A DNA stretch of 64,000 bases from NCBI GenBank assembly GCA_013396995.1, contig VWZP01010273.1, forward strand, positions 496,001 to 560,000, written 5' to 3'. The notes below the pieces were generated by a model, which worked only from the letters and a program-made list of their open reading frames with translations, did no database searches and was not told the DNA's origin. The stretch comes from Dicaeum eximium (Eukaryota > Chordata > Aves > Passeriformes > Dicaeidae). The number at the start of each line of letters is the position of its first letter. Position 1 is the first letter of the stretch. The position numbers and the translations under genes were made by a program. This document shows positions 1-11,734 of the stretch, in pieces.

Positions 1-3000
1 ACATTTCTTACACAGAAAAGTCAGATATTAAAAATGTTGGTATGAAGGATTATAGACTGATGTGCATAGATTTCTGAGGACTTTAACTGTTTGCACATGC
101 CATATGCAGTCAACACAGTATTTTGACGTATCTTAAACATTAGAAACTATTAATTATATCAAAATCATATGAATAGTTCTATAATATATGGATTACTCTA
201 TGTCCAGTTTTAATAAATACCAAATTCTTCAGATTAAAGCCTAATGTACAGACAGAGGTAACTTCTTCTTACTTTTAGATTTGTTAGTAATTAATTCTGC
301 TATATATCCCAAGATTTCAGTGTTAGCTCATGTGAATATGTAGTCTCTTTCCTGAACTTATGAGACTTGTTGCCTCACTTTAAACTGTCACTGTAATGGA
401 GTCTTTTAGGTTACCATCAGATATGGAAAAAGGACTATTTCTTCATAAAAATTCATAAAAATGTATGGCTTTGACATTTTGTTTGTTATACTAAGTTCTT
501 GTATTGAAGGTACAGATAGTAAACCAGAAGTATTTGTGCCATTCCTTATTCATGTTTTCAATCTCTAAAAATTAATCTTTTTCCAAAATGCTTAGTAGGA
601 CTAACCTAATTTTTAAGTCAGAGCAACAGCAAAGCTGGTGTTCTATAATGATGTTTCTATTGAAATAATATTTACCATCTTCTGTTATTTACTTCTATAT
701 TGCAATCCACCTCATAAAACACACCAAAAGTTTTTCTAAACACTAAACTGAATTCTGTTAAAGGCAAGAAGTAGTTGGCAAGAGTCAGTGAAAAACAATT
801 CTGAGAGCAAGACGACTCCTTGGTACTGACTCATATTGTGATTACACAGCCTGTCACATCTGTGTGACTTCCCTACTGCTTCAGAAATGTGCAACAGATG
901 GCTCTTTCTTCAAGTCCACCTGTGCACAATTAATTACTGTTGTTCTTCTGATACCTATTCGATGCACCAATTATTTTCCTTTTTCACCTCTCCTTTAATC
1001 ATATAATATAAAATCTAAATATTAATCTCAATCAAAACGTTATTGATCTAAACTTTATTAATTTTTAGGCTATTTACAAACCCTGTATGTCTTTCTGGCA
1101 AATCTTAATTGTGATACATAGTTACTCTGTGTATTTTATTTCTAGAGATCATATATTTGTAATATTTACAAATTGCTACTGTAAATGAGAAAATTGCATG
1201 GTAACAGAAAAGATTAATAGGAATAGTATTAATTAGTTTTATTAATCTAGTCACTAATGTCTCATCTGACATTATTATCAGTTTTTAGATGTAAGACAAA
1301 TATTCAAGTAATTTAACTCCCTCTCTGAGAATGAAACGTTACAACCCTCTCTCTTTTTTTTTAATAAAGAGGGTCTTTTAACTGTAAGCGGACTTCTTAT
1401 TAGAGAAAAGAATTATCACACTTTTCCCAATGCTGAACACCTTTTGCCACCAGGCATATGTTATAAGTGCCTTCTCTTAAAGACTAAATACCCATTTGCT
1501 AGCTCATCAGGTATCTTCAATATGTATATTAGGATCACGGTTCAATGTATGATGGCACGACAAACAACACCGGAAATATCGCTAAAAATTTGACTTTGTT
1601 TCTCCACCAAAATTAAAACCGTTTGATACAACTTCCAATATTCTGCCACAAGATGGCAGCACTGTCTAACGAAAAATACATGCATGTAATATCATTTATT
1701 ACACCAGTCACAGGCTGATATGGCTCAAATATTAATGTGGAAAGTCCAATTTCTTAACTACTATCAACATTGATCTTTGCTTTTCAGGCAATCAGATATT
1801 GTCTCCTAAATGAAAGGGCTCCCTTAGTGAGATTTAAACTGACTGAACTGCAATTAAAATATGGAAAAGAATAAGAACTACATGGGACAAATCTACTTCT
1901 GTGCTATGTGTTTTTATTGACTATAAAAAATATGTAGGAGGAAAAGCAATATCTGAGCTTTATGGCTTAGAATGTGAATGATTTCCAACTCTAAAGAGAA
2001 GGTTAAACTCCATATTTCTGCTAAACAGTGAAGGTAGCTGAAAGGAAAAGGGGCTAAGATAGGAAGCCAGTTGCTCAGAAAAAAATCACCTAGACAACTG
2101 TAATTTAGCTAGCTGAAGACAGTAGTTCATTATTTAAGTACAGAACACTTAGTCAAATAAAAAAGGAAGAAAAACAAATATTCCTTTTGTGACATTGTTA
2201 CAGGATGGATTGCCAACAGCATCTGAGATGATGAAATGCAAAGGCATAAAGAAGACTTTGCATATTCAACGTATAAAACACAAATTCTCTATTTAGTGAA
2301 ACAGGGCTCAATGAGCAGGATCAGTAAACTGATTAATACAACAGATGTTTAATTAAAAAACTGAAGATGGTATTTAATCAGGATCCCATCCAAGCCCCTT
2401 TCAAAAATTAGTTGTTTTTTTCTTTAGATAGCCTTCAGTAAGTATGTTTACACAGAATTATCCATAATGATATGCATCTTCAAGTACAAGAGTCTCAACT
2501 TAAAAGCTTCTCCCAAGTGATTTGGGAGAGAGCCCACTTGCAGAGCAGTTTGGTGGGAGAGCTGGGGGAAAGGCTCCTTCCAGCTTTTCTCAACAGCTCA
2601 TTTCAGTGAGCAGGTCTTAAATACAGTGAGATAAGCCCCTGAAAAGGCAGGGGGACTCAGGAAAGTGACATAAAATAGCTCAGTTGAAATAATTCCCTCC
2701 TTTCCGTAATATCTCTGCACTTTACCTGTAGATACAACAAGAAGTCTTTGATAATTTCCAATACAATTAGAAAAAACTGTCAACCAAAAAAAATGCAATA
2801 TTCGCAATTCCTCAAAAAAATTTCAACTTTCTCATATACTATTAGAGATAAGCAAAATAATTATTATGGATTAGTAATCTACTGTAATATTAGACTACAT
2901 CATAGTAAAATTCTCAAGAATAGAAAAGCAGAGTTCATATACCATCCTTTCCTCCTGAACAATGAAAATCTCATAAACATAAGAAAAATGATTCTATAAT

Positions 3001-4854
3001 AATGAAAATGTAAGACTTTGTTCTTATCTCTAGTCTACATGAAAGATGAAATTTCATCATTACTATTGTAAGCCTATTCTTAGTATTTTAAAAAATTCAT
3101 ATGCTTTTGAACTCTTCATTACATACATAAATTCTTTATTTCACAGTGGATATATTCCCTTGACAGAAGATTTTTCAAAGCATTGTATGAAGTCTTACAT
3201 GTCTACGTCTCACTCGCTGGTTTTTGTCCTTTGAACACCTACCACACCATTGTTCCATTAAGACTTTTTGTGCTATACCTTCCCAAGTGGAAAAAAACAG
3301 TGCCTCTTCAACTTGTCATTGTGCTTTAAAATCCATACATAACCTTTTTCATCATTGTACTCTATTTAGAAGTCCAATTTTGATAGTATGACTTCCAGGA
3401 ATGTCCTTTTGTGAGATTATGGCCAGAGCAGATAATTATTTATCAGAATCTGAAAGAGTTTAATAGAACTGGAAGGATTCCAGCCAGGATCAGTATTACT
3501 ACATGGCAGGTTCACACTGCAAGTGCCAATTCAGCCAGCAGATATCACAAAAGAGCTTCTACAAAGATACTATTTTCTGTATTTGCAGACCTAAAATCAA
3601 TATGTAAAAAGTCATTTCACTAAGGCAATGAAAGAGAAACTCCTTAAAGACTGTGCATTATTCACTTGTCTCTTAATGAGTTACCCCATTTTAGAGTATT
3701 TTGAGGTCAAGGGATGCAAATAACTTAAGATGCAGATATTATGCAATCAGAAATAGGAATATTTTCATTCTATCAACACTAATATTTTGTTAAAATCAAT
3801 ATCCATGCGTAAGGAATTAAGGAAATTAATAAAAAAGGGTTGAAGGAGTAAAAAATTGTTTGAAGTGCTAGAGAATAAAATGTAAAAATATTTTGGAGTG
3901 TTCTAAAAAGAAAGAGGAAATTATTTTAAAGTGAGGAAACTTGTAACAAAATCAGAAGACCTTAATTGTTGTACATAATTCCAAAGGTTTTAATAAACTA
4001 GCAAATTTATTTGAGGCAAGTGAATAATTACTAACAAAGAGAGACAATTTACATTCTCTAAATTTCTCTTATGAAATTTTGATGAACTGTCATTTCTCAT
4101 AGAAACCAAGATGTTACCAAAATCTGGACATTACTGGGAATATTTGCAAAGAAATAAATTAAGCTGATACAGTAACGGATTTGATGATACTTATAAAACT
4201 CAATTCAAATGGAGAATACTTAAGCTCATCTCTGTTTACACATAAAGAAAGTCCTGTAAGTCTAGATTTTTTTTGTCAGGCTGGAGGTAAAACAGTGAAA
4301 GCATCCTGCTATTTTTTTTAAACTACATAAAGAATTTCCAAAATGTTCCAGAAGCAAATATTACCAAGAAGTGTACATGCAGCTGAATAGCTTAGAACTA
4401 AAGAGGTAAGACAAGGTAAAACTGCATTGACTCTACATGTAAAGTCAGCAAAACTAATGTGGATTTACTCAACCATTTCTACCCCATTTATTTTGCCCTC
4501 AGGCCTTGGTTGGGAGTCTTTTTAATTAATTGGTTACATACAATATAAGTACTGAGTTGTGATCAAGAATTTTACATTTTTCTCATCATTTCCGTTCAAA
4601 TATAAATAAATCCCAGTAAGTACTCAGAAAATATTTCTAAGAGGGACAGCAAACTCTCATTGCCAGTCTAGAAGAGGTTGAGGAGACGTCCTCTGCAGCA
4701 TGGTGCAAGGTTCTGCTCATGTATTTTCAAACAGAGTGTACTTAAAGTATCAAATCTTTACTGAGCCTTTCTGCAGAGATGGAATAAGTAAAAGTGCAGG
4801 GAAAGGGAGGAAGGTTCTTCAAAGGAAACTAAAACCAGTTTTGTTTAGCCAGGG

Positions 4855-4871
4855 AAAAAAAAAAAAAAAAA
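4855..4871. repeat. A17 homopolymer
   Basis: Seventeen consecutive A. No polyadenylation signal lies just upstream and no recognisable gene remnant precedes it, so I do not call it a retrocopy tail. Confidence 0.95.
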
Positions 4872-5524
4872 GGAAACTGTAAAGCTATTTTCAATTTGAT
4901 AAATACTGTACTGGTTGCAGAGCATAAACAGATGCAGAATTAGAAGTACTTCCCTAGCTATCACAATCTTCCAACAGGATTAAAAAGACTAAATACTACA
5001 AGCATTTTAAAATGCAGTTTTTAAAGTTCATGAAAGGTTTTGGAACAGCAGTCTTCAACAGTGGAGAACCGAAGTCACAAAGAGAGGCATTCATTGTATA
5101 TTTTTGTGTTCCTAGATCATACAAACTGATATAAACTGGGCAGAAATTATTAACATATCCTTTATACTGGTTTCTCAATCCACCTCCTCGTCACATTACA
5201 AACTGTGTACGCGGACAGACACACATACACACCCCTAAACCTGACAGACAGTAGCCTCAGTTTGTGCCTAAAACAGGTATAAAATCAACCTGATTTGTGG
5301 TTTCTTGGCTGACAGTAAACTGCTGACAAATCTTTGTCTCTTTTGTTCTTCAGTGACTGGTAACCATGGATACCCAAGGCAATAAAGTTCACTGATCCAC
5401 AATGCTGTAATTCAGGGTGTGTTTATTGTAGCTGATTTTGTTATGGAACCTCCAGAAGATAAAACTAGTAATTCAGGGTGAAATGGAAATTAGCTACTAG
5501 TTAAAATTTTGCTTATGTTTTAAT

Positions 5525-5539
5525 AAAAAAAAAAAAAAA
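5525..5539. repeat. A15 homopolymer
   Basis: Fifteen consecutive A, immediately preceded by TTTAAT, so an AATAAA string overlaps its start. The sequence upstream does not read as coding, and no flanking duplication was seen. Confidence 0.95.
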
Positions 5540-7535
5540 CATGCTTTGTTGAACAGCATAATTACTTTCCCTGAATAATTTATGTCAGCCAGTCTGTCCC
5601 ATTGAAATGTTCATATTAATTTTAATGAGCTTGTCAAAGCTCTCTAGCCATTTTATATTGAATAGATTTAGCTGGGGTAATATTTTAACCCATTGCTCCT
5701 TTTAACAAACATAAAAATCTGTTTCATATAAAATATCTTTTTTATTTTCAATTTACAAATTAGCATCTATTGTTCATTCAAATAATAGCAACATTATGAT
5801 TTTCTATAATACAGATAAAATATCCATATCAATTTAAAGTTAACTTCTGCAGAAAAAAAAACCAAACACAACTTGGAAAAAAGATAGATTTTTAGGTTAT
5901 TTGACTAGAGGGCATAAGTGTTTCAATTACAAGTGTCTGGATGCAATGTTTGCATTTACATTAGTGTTTTTTTCCAAATATTAATTTATAGCAGCTATAA
6001 ATTTTCACTTTATTCTGAGCAGACTGTGACATATCTGATGCGCATGATTTTGTTGTTTCTCATTATGTAGCTGTTTATACTTTCATCTAATAACTTTGAC
6101 TTAGCTGTTTTTCATCACTAAAATTAGTTTGAACTATTGTTCCACAAATAGTATAGAAACTGATAGTATAGATATCATTCAAATTTCATCTCTTTCTTGA
6201 ATGCCTTCTTCAGAGTGTTCCTGATGGGCCTTTTGGAACATCAGCACTTACCTGACAAATGGTTTTTTACTTAGCCATGTCAGGACTAAGGGTAAACTCT
6301 GGTGCAAGAAATACAAAAAATCTGTGTAAGAACTAAGGTTAGCAGGTTTGTGTAGAAATGTTAGGAGCAGGAAAATAAATGTTATTAGTGCTATATCCAA
6401 AGGGACAGGAACATGCATCCTTCAACTGCTCAAGTTTGGATTAGGTGATACACTAGAATCCATACTTCTACATGCACGAATATTTAACATTATCATTGAC
6501 AAGTAGATGCTTTTCCATGGCACAATGCAGTCACATGCACATTTCACTCGTTTTTTACTTCAGTTGAATTTAATAAGATTCATGAACCACTATGAGCCCT
6601 CAGCAGTAGCCTTGCATCTGGGTAGAGAATTCAAACACTTGGTGTGGGAATGGATCCTCCCTATACACCACATCCTGCCACTCCACTCAAAAGAGATTCA
6701 AGGTTATTCAATGATACACAGTTCAGCTTGACCTGAAGTATTGGATTTTAACAGCCATTGAAAAAGTTCAAAAAATATTTTCTTCCTACCAGTCAATCTC
6801 CCTTTAGAAGTTTTGCAGAAAAAAAAGTAAGAAAAATAACCTTTTGATCACCAAATAGCTCTTTTTTCTATACATAACATTATAGCAGGCATAGATTTTA
6901 TTTTTCCCTTTTGGTAGTCTCCCAGATTTATGTGCTATTCTGGATTCAGAATTTAGAAAGATTAACACTCCTCCCCACCATATTCTAAAAACAACTAATT
7001 TTAAAAAAAAACTTTCAAAATAATATTTGAGAGAATATAGAATCACTTGGTTATCAGATGCAGCCTTTTATCTAGGATCATGTACTTACCTGATATCAAT
7101 CACTGCGCTTCAAGAGTAGCTAAGGATCTAACCCACAGCTCCTTTTCTTTGTAATATGCTCTACATTTTACTTCTTATATATAATTGGAGGTCTTTGGCA
7201 TCCACAACAAGGCATTCCTGCCTTTGTATGCAAGAAACTTAACCACCAACCTGATTTCTTATCACATTAAACCACTCAAAATCACATAAGAATAACTATT
7301 GAGACATGAATAGATGTTATTCTCAGTTCAAAACCATTAAGCATCATCATCATCTTACAGCAGCAGTCACATATTTTTCACCTTTACTCAAGCTCCTGTT
7401 CACACATATCTCAAATTTCACTGACATATACAATGATAAAGTTCTTACTCAGTGAATAGAAGGTGATACAAAATATTACATTTATTACTTCCAGACAAAA
7501 AGAAAGAGAAAAATCATTTCCTGAATAGCAGCACC

Positions 7536-7568
7536 AAAAAATAAACAAAAAATAAACAAAAAATAACC
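7536..7568. repeat. 11-bp tandem repeat, 3 copies
   Basis: The unit AAAAAATAAAC occurs twice in perfect register and a third time with one changed base (AAAAAATAACC). This is a short A-rich minisatellite in unique DNA. Confidence 0.9.
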
Positions 7569-7959
7569 AACCAAAACCTACTTGTTTTCTTTACCTGAGA
7601 AAATAATTATCATTTAAACAATACTGGCTTGGCCATGATCATCACACAACAGAAGTACAGATGCCTTTCATTCCTTTAATCACATACTCAAAACCCATCT
7701 CAGAAAAAAATGATCAGTTTTCAAGAGACTCCTCCAAAGGAAAGAAACTACTTACAAAAGGATATTAAATATTCACTCATCCTAAAAAATAAAAACAGTG
7801 TAGGCAAAGTTATTGTTCAGAAAAAAGAAACAAGTGTTCCGGAACAGCAGCAAAGTTATATATTCAACTAAATTCAAATCTTTTTATAAAACATTTAGGG
7901 GACATGAACCTATAGCCTCAGCATTAAGTGTTTTACATCTCTTTAAGCCTTTAAGGTCT

Positions 7960-8241
7960 TGTGCTGGTTTTGGCTGAGGCAGACCTTATTTTCTTCACAG
8001 TCACAACAGTGCTGCTTTCCTGGGGATAGCTGAACATCAGCTTACCCATGGGAAGCAGTGAATGAATTCCTTGGTTTGCTTTGCTGTGTGCAGAACCTTT
8101 GCTTTCCTTATTAAACTGTATTTCACTCAGCCCACAAGTTTTCTCACTTTTACCCTTATGATTCTCTCCCCCATCTCACCAGGGGGGAGTGAGCAAGCAG
8201 CTGCGTGGGGCTTAGCTGCCACCTGGGCTTAAACCATGACA
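7960..8241 (+). mobile_element. Solo ERVL-type LTR (avian endogenous retrovirus), internally deleted
   Basis: The piece starts TGTGCTGGTTTTGGCTG and ends TTAAACCATGACA, the terminal TG...CA of a well-known avian ERVL-class LTR. From 8020 on it follows that LTR's downstream part closely: a CTGCTTTCCTGGGGATAGC block, the ATTAAA polyadenylation signal near 8110, then ACAAGTTTTCTCACTTTTA and a G-run near 8185. Compared with the consensus as I remember it, roughly 300 bp of the U3 region, between the first 50 bases and the CTGCTTTCCTGG block, are missing. No internal retroviral genes (gag, pol) lie next to it, so it is a solo LTR left by recombination or a later deletion product. The five bases on each side (GGTCT and TATGT) do not match, so the target-site duplication has decayed or one border is slightly off. 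Orientation + is set by the polyadenylation signal. Confidence 0.85.
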
Positions 8242-8613
8242 TATGTATAAAATCCAGTACCACTGAGAGAAAGAGATGTATTAGATCCAGTCTTTTAATT
8301 AGGCTCTGAACTTTCAAAGACTTTCATTTATCCTATAGATGTTGATTTTCCATTGTGGTGGTAAAAGGCTTCTTAAAATTAAAAATGCTATTATTTTATT
8401 AATTAAAATTAATGAAAGAATATGATAAAAAAAGAACAATTGATCATAGTGTATTATTAAAACAAAATCATAGCAAAACAAAATCAGAAACAGAATTAAT
8501 TAACTTGAATATCCATTCTTCAGATGTGTGAGGGCATAGGCTATTGCATACTATTTTACTAATTGGAAATAAAACAATACAATTGCTGGACCAAATAAAT
8601 AAATAAGTTGCCA
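8242..8613. other. AT-rich spacer, nothing recognised
   Basis: Very AT-rich sequence between the ERVL LTR and the CR1 fragment. I see no coding frame, repeat family or signal in it. Confidence 0.7.
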
Positions 8614-9342
8614 TTACTGAAACTTGCTGAGAAGAATCCCAAGATTGGAGTATGACTATCGATGGCTAAAGACTGCTCAGAAGAGAGGAAGGAGAGGTGG
8701 AGGGATTGCACTTCTACATCAGGGGCTGAATTGAGTGTGAAGAGCTGTCTTTGAAGCACAGCTCAAAAGCCAGTGGGTAAGAAGCAGAGACCAAGGCAAC
8801 AAAGAGAACCTCATAGTTGATGTCTACTATGCAGGGGAGCCTATTGATGAAGCCTTCATCGCTCCTGCTTCAGGAGGCATGGCCCTCACGGGCTCTTGTC
8901 CTGCTGGGACACTTCAGCCTCAACCCTCCTACCACAGGGGAGGCCATACTGGGTCTGCTGGTCACCAACACAAGCGAGCTAATCAGGGATGTCAAGAGCA
9001 GCCTGGGATGCGGTGTGGAGTTTGCAGTCCTGAGGGAAATGGGTCAGGTAAGGAGTAAAGTCAGAACCATGAACTTTAGGAAAGCAAACTTCCAGCTCTT
9101 CAAGGTGATAGTCAATAGGATCCCCTGGGACATGGTCTGCAGGGACAAAGGAGCCCAATGGAGCTGGCAAATCTTCAAGAAAGTCTTCCATTGAAAGCAA
9201 CACCTAGCAATCCCAGGAGCAAGAAGCAGGGCAGGGAAGGCAAGAAACCTACGTGGCTGAGTAGGGAACTGCTGGTCAAACTAAAGGGAAAGAAGAATTT
9301 AAATGCACAGGTGGTGGAAACAAGGACAAGCAATGTGCGCCA
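8614..9342 (+). mobile_element. CR1 LINE fragment: ORF2 endonuclease and linker region, broken
   Basis: In sense orientation this follows the 5' half of CR1 ORF2, which encodes an AP-type endonuclease followed by a linker and reverse transcriptase. The first part (8616-8760) reads, with two stops, as the segment after the catalytic ETWWDE-like box; EESQDWSMTIDG is still visible. The longest open piece (8817-9194, 125 codons) contains ALVLLGHFS, in which the conserved endonuclease GDFN motif has become GHFS. Directly after it about 100 nt of the family sequence appear to be missing. It resumes with LLVTNTSELIRDVK and SLGCG, then the linker (RTMNFRKANFQLFK, RIPWD, SWQIFK). A frameshift follows before a last piece (9190-9342) that still reads GREGKKPTWLSRELLVKLKG. 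The product cannot be functional. It continues into unrelated sequence at about 9343. Confidence 0.9.
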
Positions 9343-9659
9343 TTGTTGAGTTGCAAGCTTGCTGAGTGAGTGAGTTTAAGGGGAGAGCTAATTGTGTTCA
9401 CTCTGGTGGTGCACAAGAGAAGCATTGAAATTCTCAGGAGATTTAATAACAAAGTTTTACTTGCAAACTTTAGAACACTAACGTAAAATAAGGTACTTGG
9501 CAAATTTAAAAACAGCATCCAGGGCAAAGTAAGTCACTTCATAAACTTTATCTTAGGAAACTTAGAATTAGCCAACTTCAAGTTATCCAGACACCTCAAG
9601 GCCCTTATTGAAGCATTGACTGGAACTTTTTAGTCTGGCTTAAAACATATTTCAATAAA

Positions 9660-9711
9660 TTAGCAAAAGAAAGAGAGAAAGATAAAGAAAAAAAGGAGAA
9701 AGAAAGAGATA
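9660..9711. repeat. Purine-rich (GAAA/GA) low-complexity run
   Basis: About 50 bases made almost only of A and G on the + strand, built from AAAGAGAG and GGAGAAAG-like words. Confidence 0.85.
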
Positions 9712-9995
9712 TACAGTCCATGTCTTAGATCCAGCATGGCCTCAGCTTGTAAATCATAAGCATCAGAACAGTGCCATTGCTTTTTATCTTCTCTGGTTGC
9801 CCAGGGCCCTTCCCCAGGTACATGCTTGCACTTTAATGTACCCCAGGGGCCCCCATGGCCATCAGGAGCAATTTTTGGCTGTCAGTGTATTACGTGGTGT
9901 GGCAGACACTCTAGGACCAGACCAGAGGCTCCAGGGACAGGGTGTGGAGCACTGCACTGTCCCACCTATGCAGAACTTGTCCTGCTCCTTCCCAA

Positions 9996-10011
9996 ACACA
10001 CACACACACAC
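9996..10011. repeat. (AC)8 microsatellite
   Basis: Eight uninterrupted AC units, preceded by CCCAA and followed by TCACTACC. Confidence 0.95.
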
Positions 10012-10043
10012 TCACTACCTAGTATTGAGTCAGTCTCTGGTCT

Positions 10044-10132
10044 CCTGTAGCCAGCAGCCCAGAAAACCAATCATACCTTGGACTGCATCTTGTGCCAGTA
10101 GGTCGAGGGAATTGATTCTGCCCCTCTGCAAC
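10044..10132 (+). mobile_element. Short CR1 LINE fragment, late ORF2
   Basis: About 85 bp that follow the CR1 ORF2 region encoding the segment just before the 3' end of the reading frame. The words CAGCAGCCCAGAAAACCAA, CTTGGACTGCATC, CAGTAGGTCGAGGGA and TGATTCTGCCCCTCTGC match the family consensus as I know it. Same orientation as the CR1 piece at 8614-9342, so it is probably the far end of the same, internally rearranged copy. Confidence 0.85.
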
Positions 10133-11713
10133 AGGTATTACAATTAAACTACCTATGCATACATATTTGCCAAGATGTATTTATTGATTTTTTAAAAGGT
10201 CTATATAATACTCTTGTCTAATATTCAGATTTGAATAGGAATTGTCTATAAATGTTCCAAACAGCACCCCAGAGTAGAATTCTTACAGCAGTGTGCAGAC
10301 TGTTCTATATAGCAGCCAAAATCTACAAGAGGAATAGCAAAGAGAAATAAAAGTGCTCTACAACAAAAGAATATTTGAATTTTTTCAAAGGGCTTTTATT
10401 TCAATTCGTTACCCATGTTCATTTAAAGTTGCTGGAAACCATGCAGAAGGTGATATGATATAGAGGCACAGAGAAGCACAGAACCCCAGACTGATCTACT
10501 GCTATCTTAAGCTTCAAATACATAGATGGAGAATTTTTCCTAGGAGCAAGAACATACATGATATTTGAAGACTATTTCTAACTCTAATCTTATAACAGAG
10601 CAACATGTAACAGCACCCCTCTAAGGTTCTAAACAAGCATCTGCTATGCTTTATGAACAAACAGTACACAGATGCTGGAAATCATCTGGGAAGCATGATT
10701 CAGAGTTAATAAACTAAAATAGAAATCTGCCCATAGGGAGAAATAGAACATGTGCTTTTTTTTTTTTCTCCAGAGAAACCTCTTAGAAACTTAGGAAGGG
10801 TATTTCTGATGCCGAACTTATGACTATCCATTTCTTTAAGATGGAATACCTAATTCTATTCAAAGAGAGAAAATATACTTTTTCTGAGAAACAGTTACAG
10901 GACTGCCAAATCCAGAATTGTTACCTGCACTAAAAATAACCAAATGATAATTGTGTCAGTTGTCTAGCAAAGTCTGCTAACACAGAAAGTAGCTAATTAT
11001 CATACTTCATCCCTGAAAAATAACACAAATCTGTTACATATAGAATTCCTGAGACTTATGGGTTTTGGCTATTTTGTTTTTCAACAGCTAGAATCCAAAT
11101 ATCACCCAGTTTTTCTACCCCAAAATATCCCCTTTTTAAAGAGTGCATAGCTTCTCCAAACTTTGATGCATTTCCCAAGTTGCAAAGATTTCCATGGATA
11201 TCCTCTAACTGCATTAAAGATACTTCACCCATTTTCTAAGCATCCTGCAGTAAATGTCATCACACCTAGACTATTTAACACTGCCTTAATTAGATTTTTC
11301 CTGGCATTGCTAAATGCTTCACCTGATTGAAATATCTAAGTCTTTTCTGCAGCTGCACTCAGCAATTGTCACTGTCTGACTCAATGCTGCTTGATTCCAG
11401 CTGCTGTGTTTAGCTGCAAGGTTTTGATGGCAAAGCCAGTCCTCCCTGATCTGCTAGTACCACCTTGTACTTTGAAATTTTATATTCCTTTCCTCAATTG
11501 TATTGTTTTTGTCTTCTTTAGTTCTTCTCTATCATGTTGTTTTATTAGTGTAGTTACCATTAGACTGCTTCTCATTTTTCTATTCTACTCAGAAGTCCTC
11601 AGTTGAAATGTTAAGCAAGATCTTTGCTCAGAATTGATCCTGGTGGCTGCTCTTGTGACAGTGACAGAACAGTTTAAGGAGTGTGCATTCTTAGGAATCT
11701 ACATTTTTTGACT

Positions 11714-11734
11714 TGTGTGTGTATGTGTGTGTGT
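11714..11734. repeat. (TG)n microsatellite, one interruption
   Basis: Ten TG units with one TA interruption, in unique DNA. Confidence 0.9.

Larger units (their letters stand above)
1..7959. other. AT-rich unique DNA, no gene seen
   Basis: No frame longer than about 83 codons is open on either strand and none reads like a known protein. The stretch holds two long A-runs (4855-4871 and 5525-5539), a 13-bp direct repeat (GTAATTCAGGGTG at 5407-5419 and 5468-5480), a small hairpin-forming inverted repeat (arms TCTCCCAA at 2509-2516 and TTGGGAGA at 2522-2529) and an 11-bp tandem repeat near 7.5 kb. I recognise no transposable element here. It may contain conserved noncoding sequence, but that cannot be judged from one genome. 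Confidence 0.7.
9343..10043. other. About 700-bp insert of unknown origin between two CR1 pieces
   Basis: This block separates the 5' and 3' ORF2 pieces of what looks like one CR1 copy, or two nested ones. It does not read as CR1. It holds a purine-rich run (9660-9711), an (AC)8 microsatellite and a GC-richer half from about 9780. Some phrases (a TTTAATAACAAAG run near 9440 followed by repeated AACTTTAG-like text) remind me of bird endogenous retrovirus sequence, but I cannot name a family. No clear LTR ends or target-site duplication were found. The two overlapping open frames at 9797-10147 and 9826-10050 run through the AC repeat and carry no protein signature. Confidence 0.45.

Noticed and set aside
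1343..1374. ACCCTCT / AGAGGGT inverted repeat around a T-run
   Set aside because: Seven-base arms with a loose loop are common by chance in 64 kb, and nothing nearby gives it a role.
5480..5539. A15 run preceded by AATAA as a retrocopy tail
   Set aside because: The upstream sequence is AT-rich with no coding character and no flanking duplication.
8559..8759. 66-codon minus-strand frame
   Set aside because: It is the antisense shadow of the CR1 endonuclease region.
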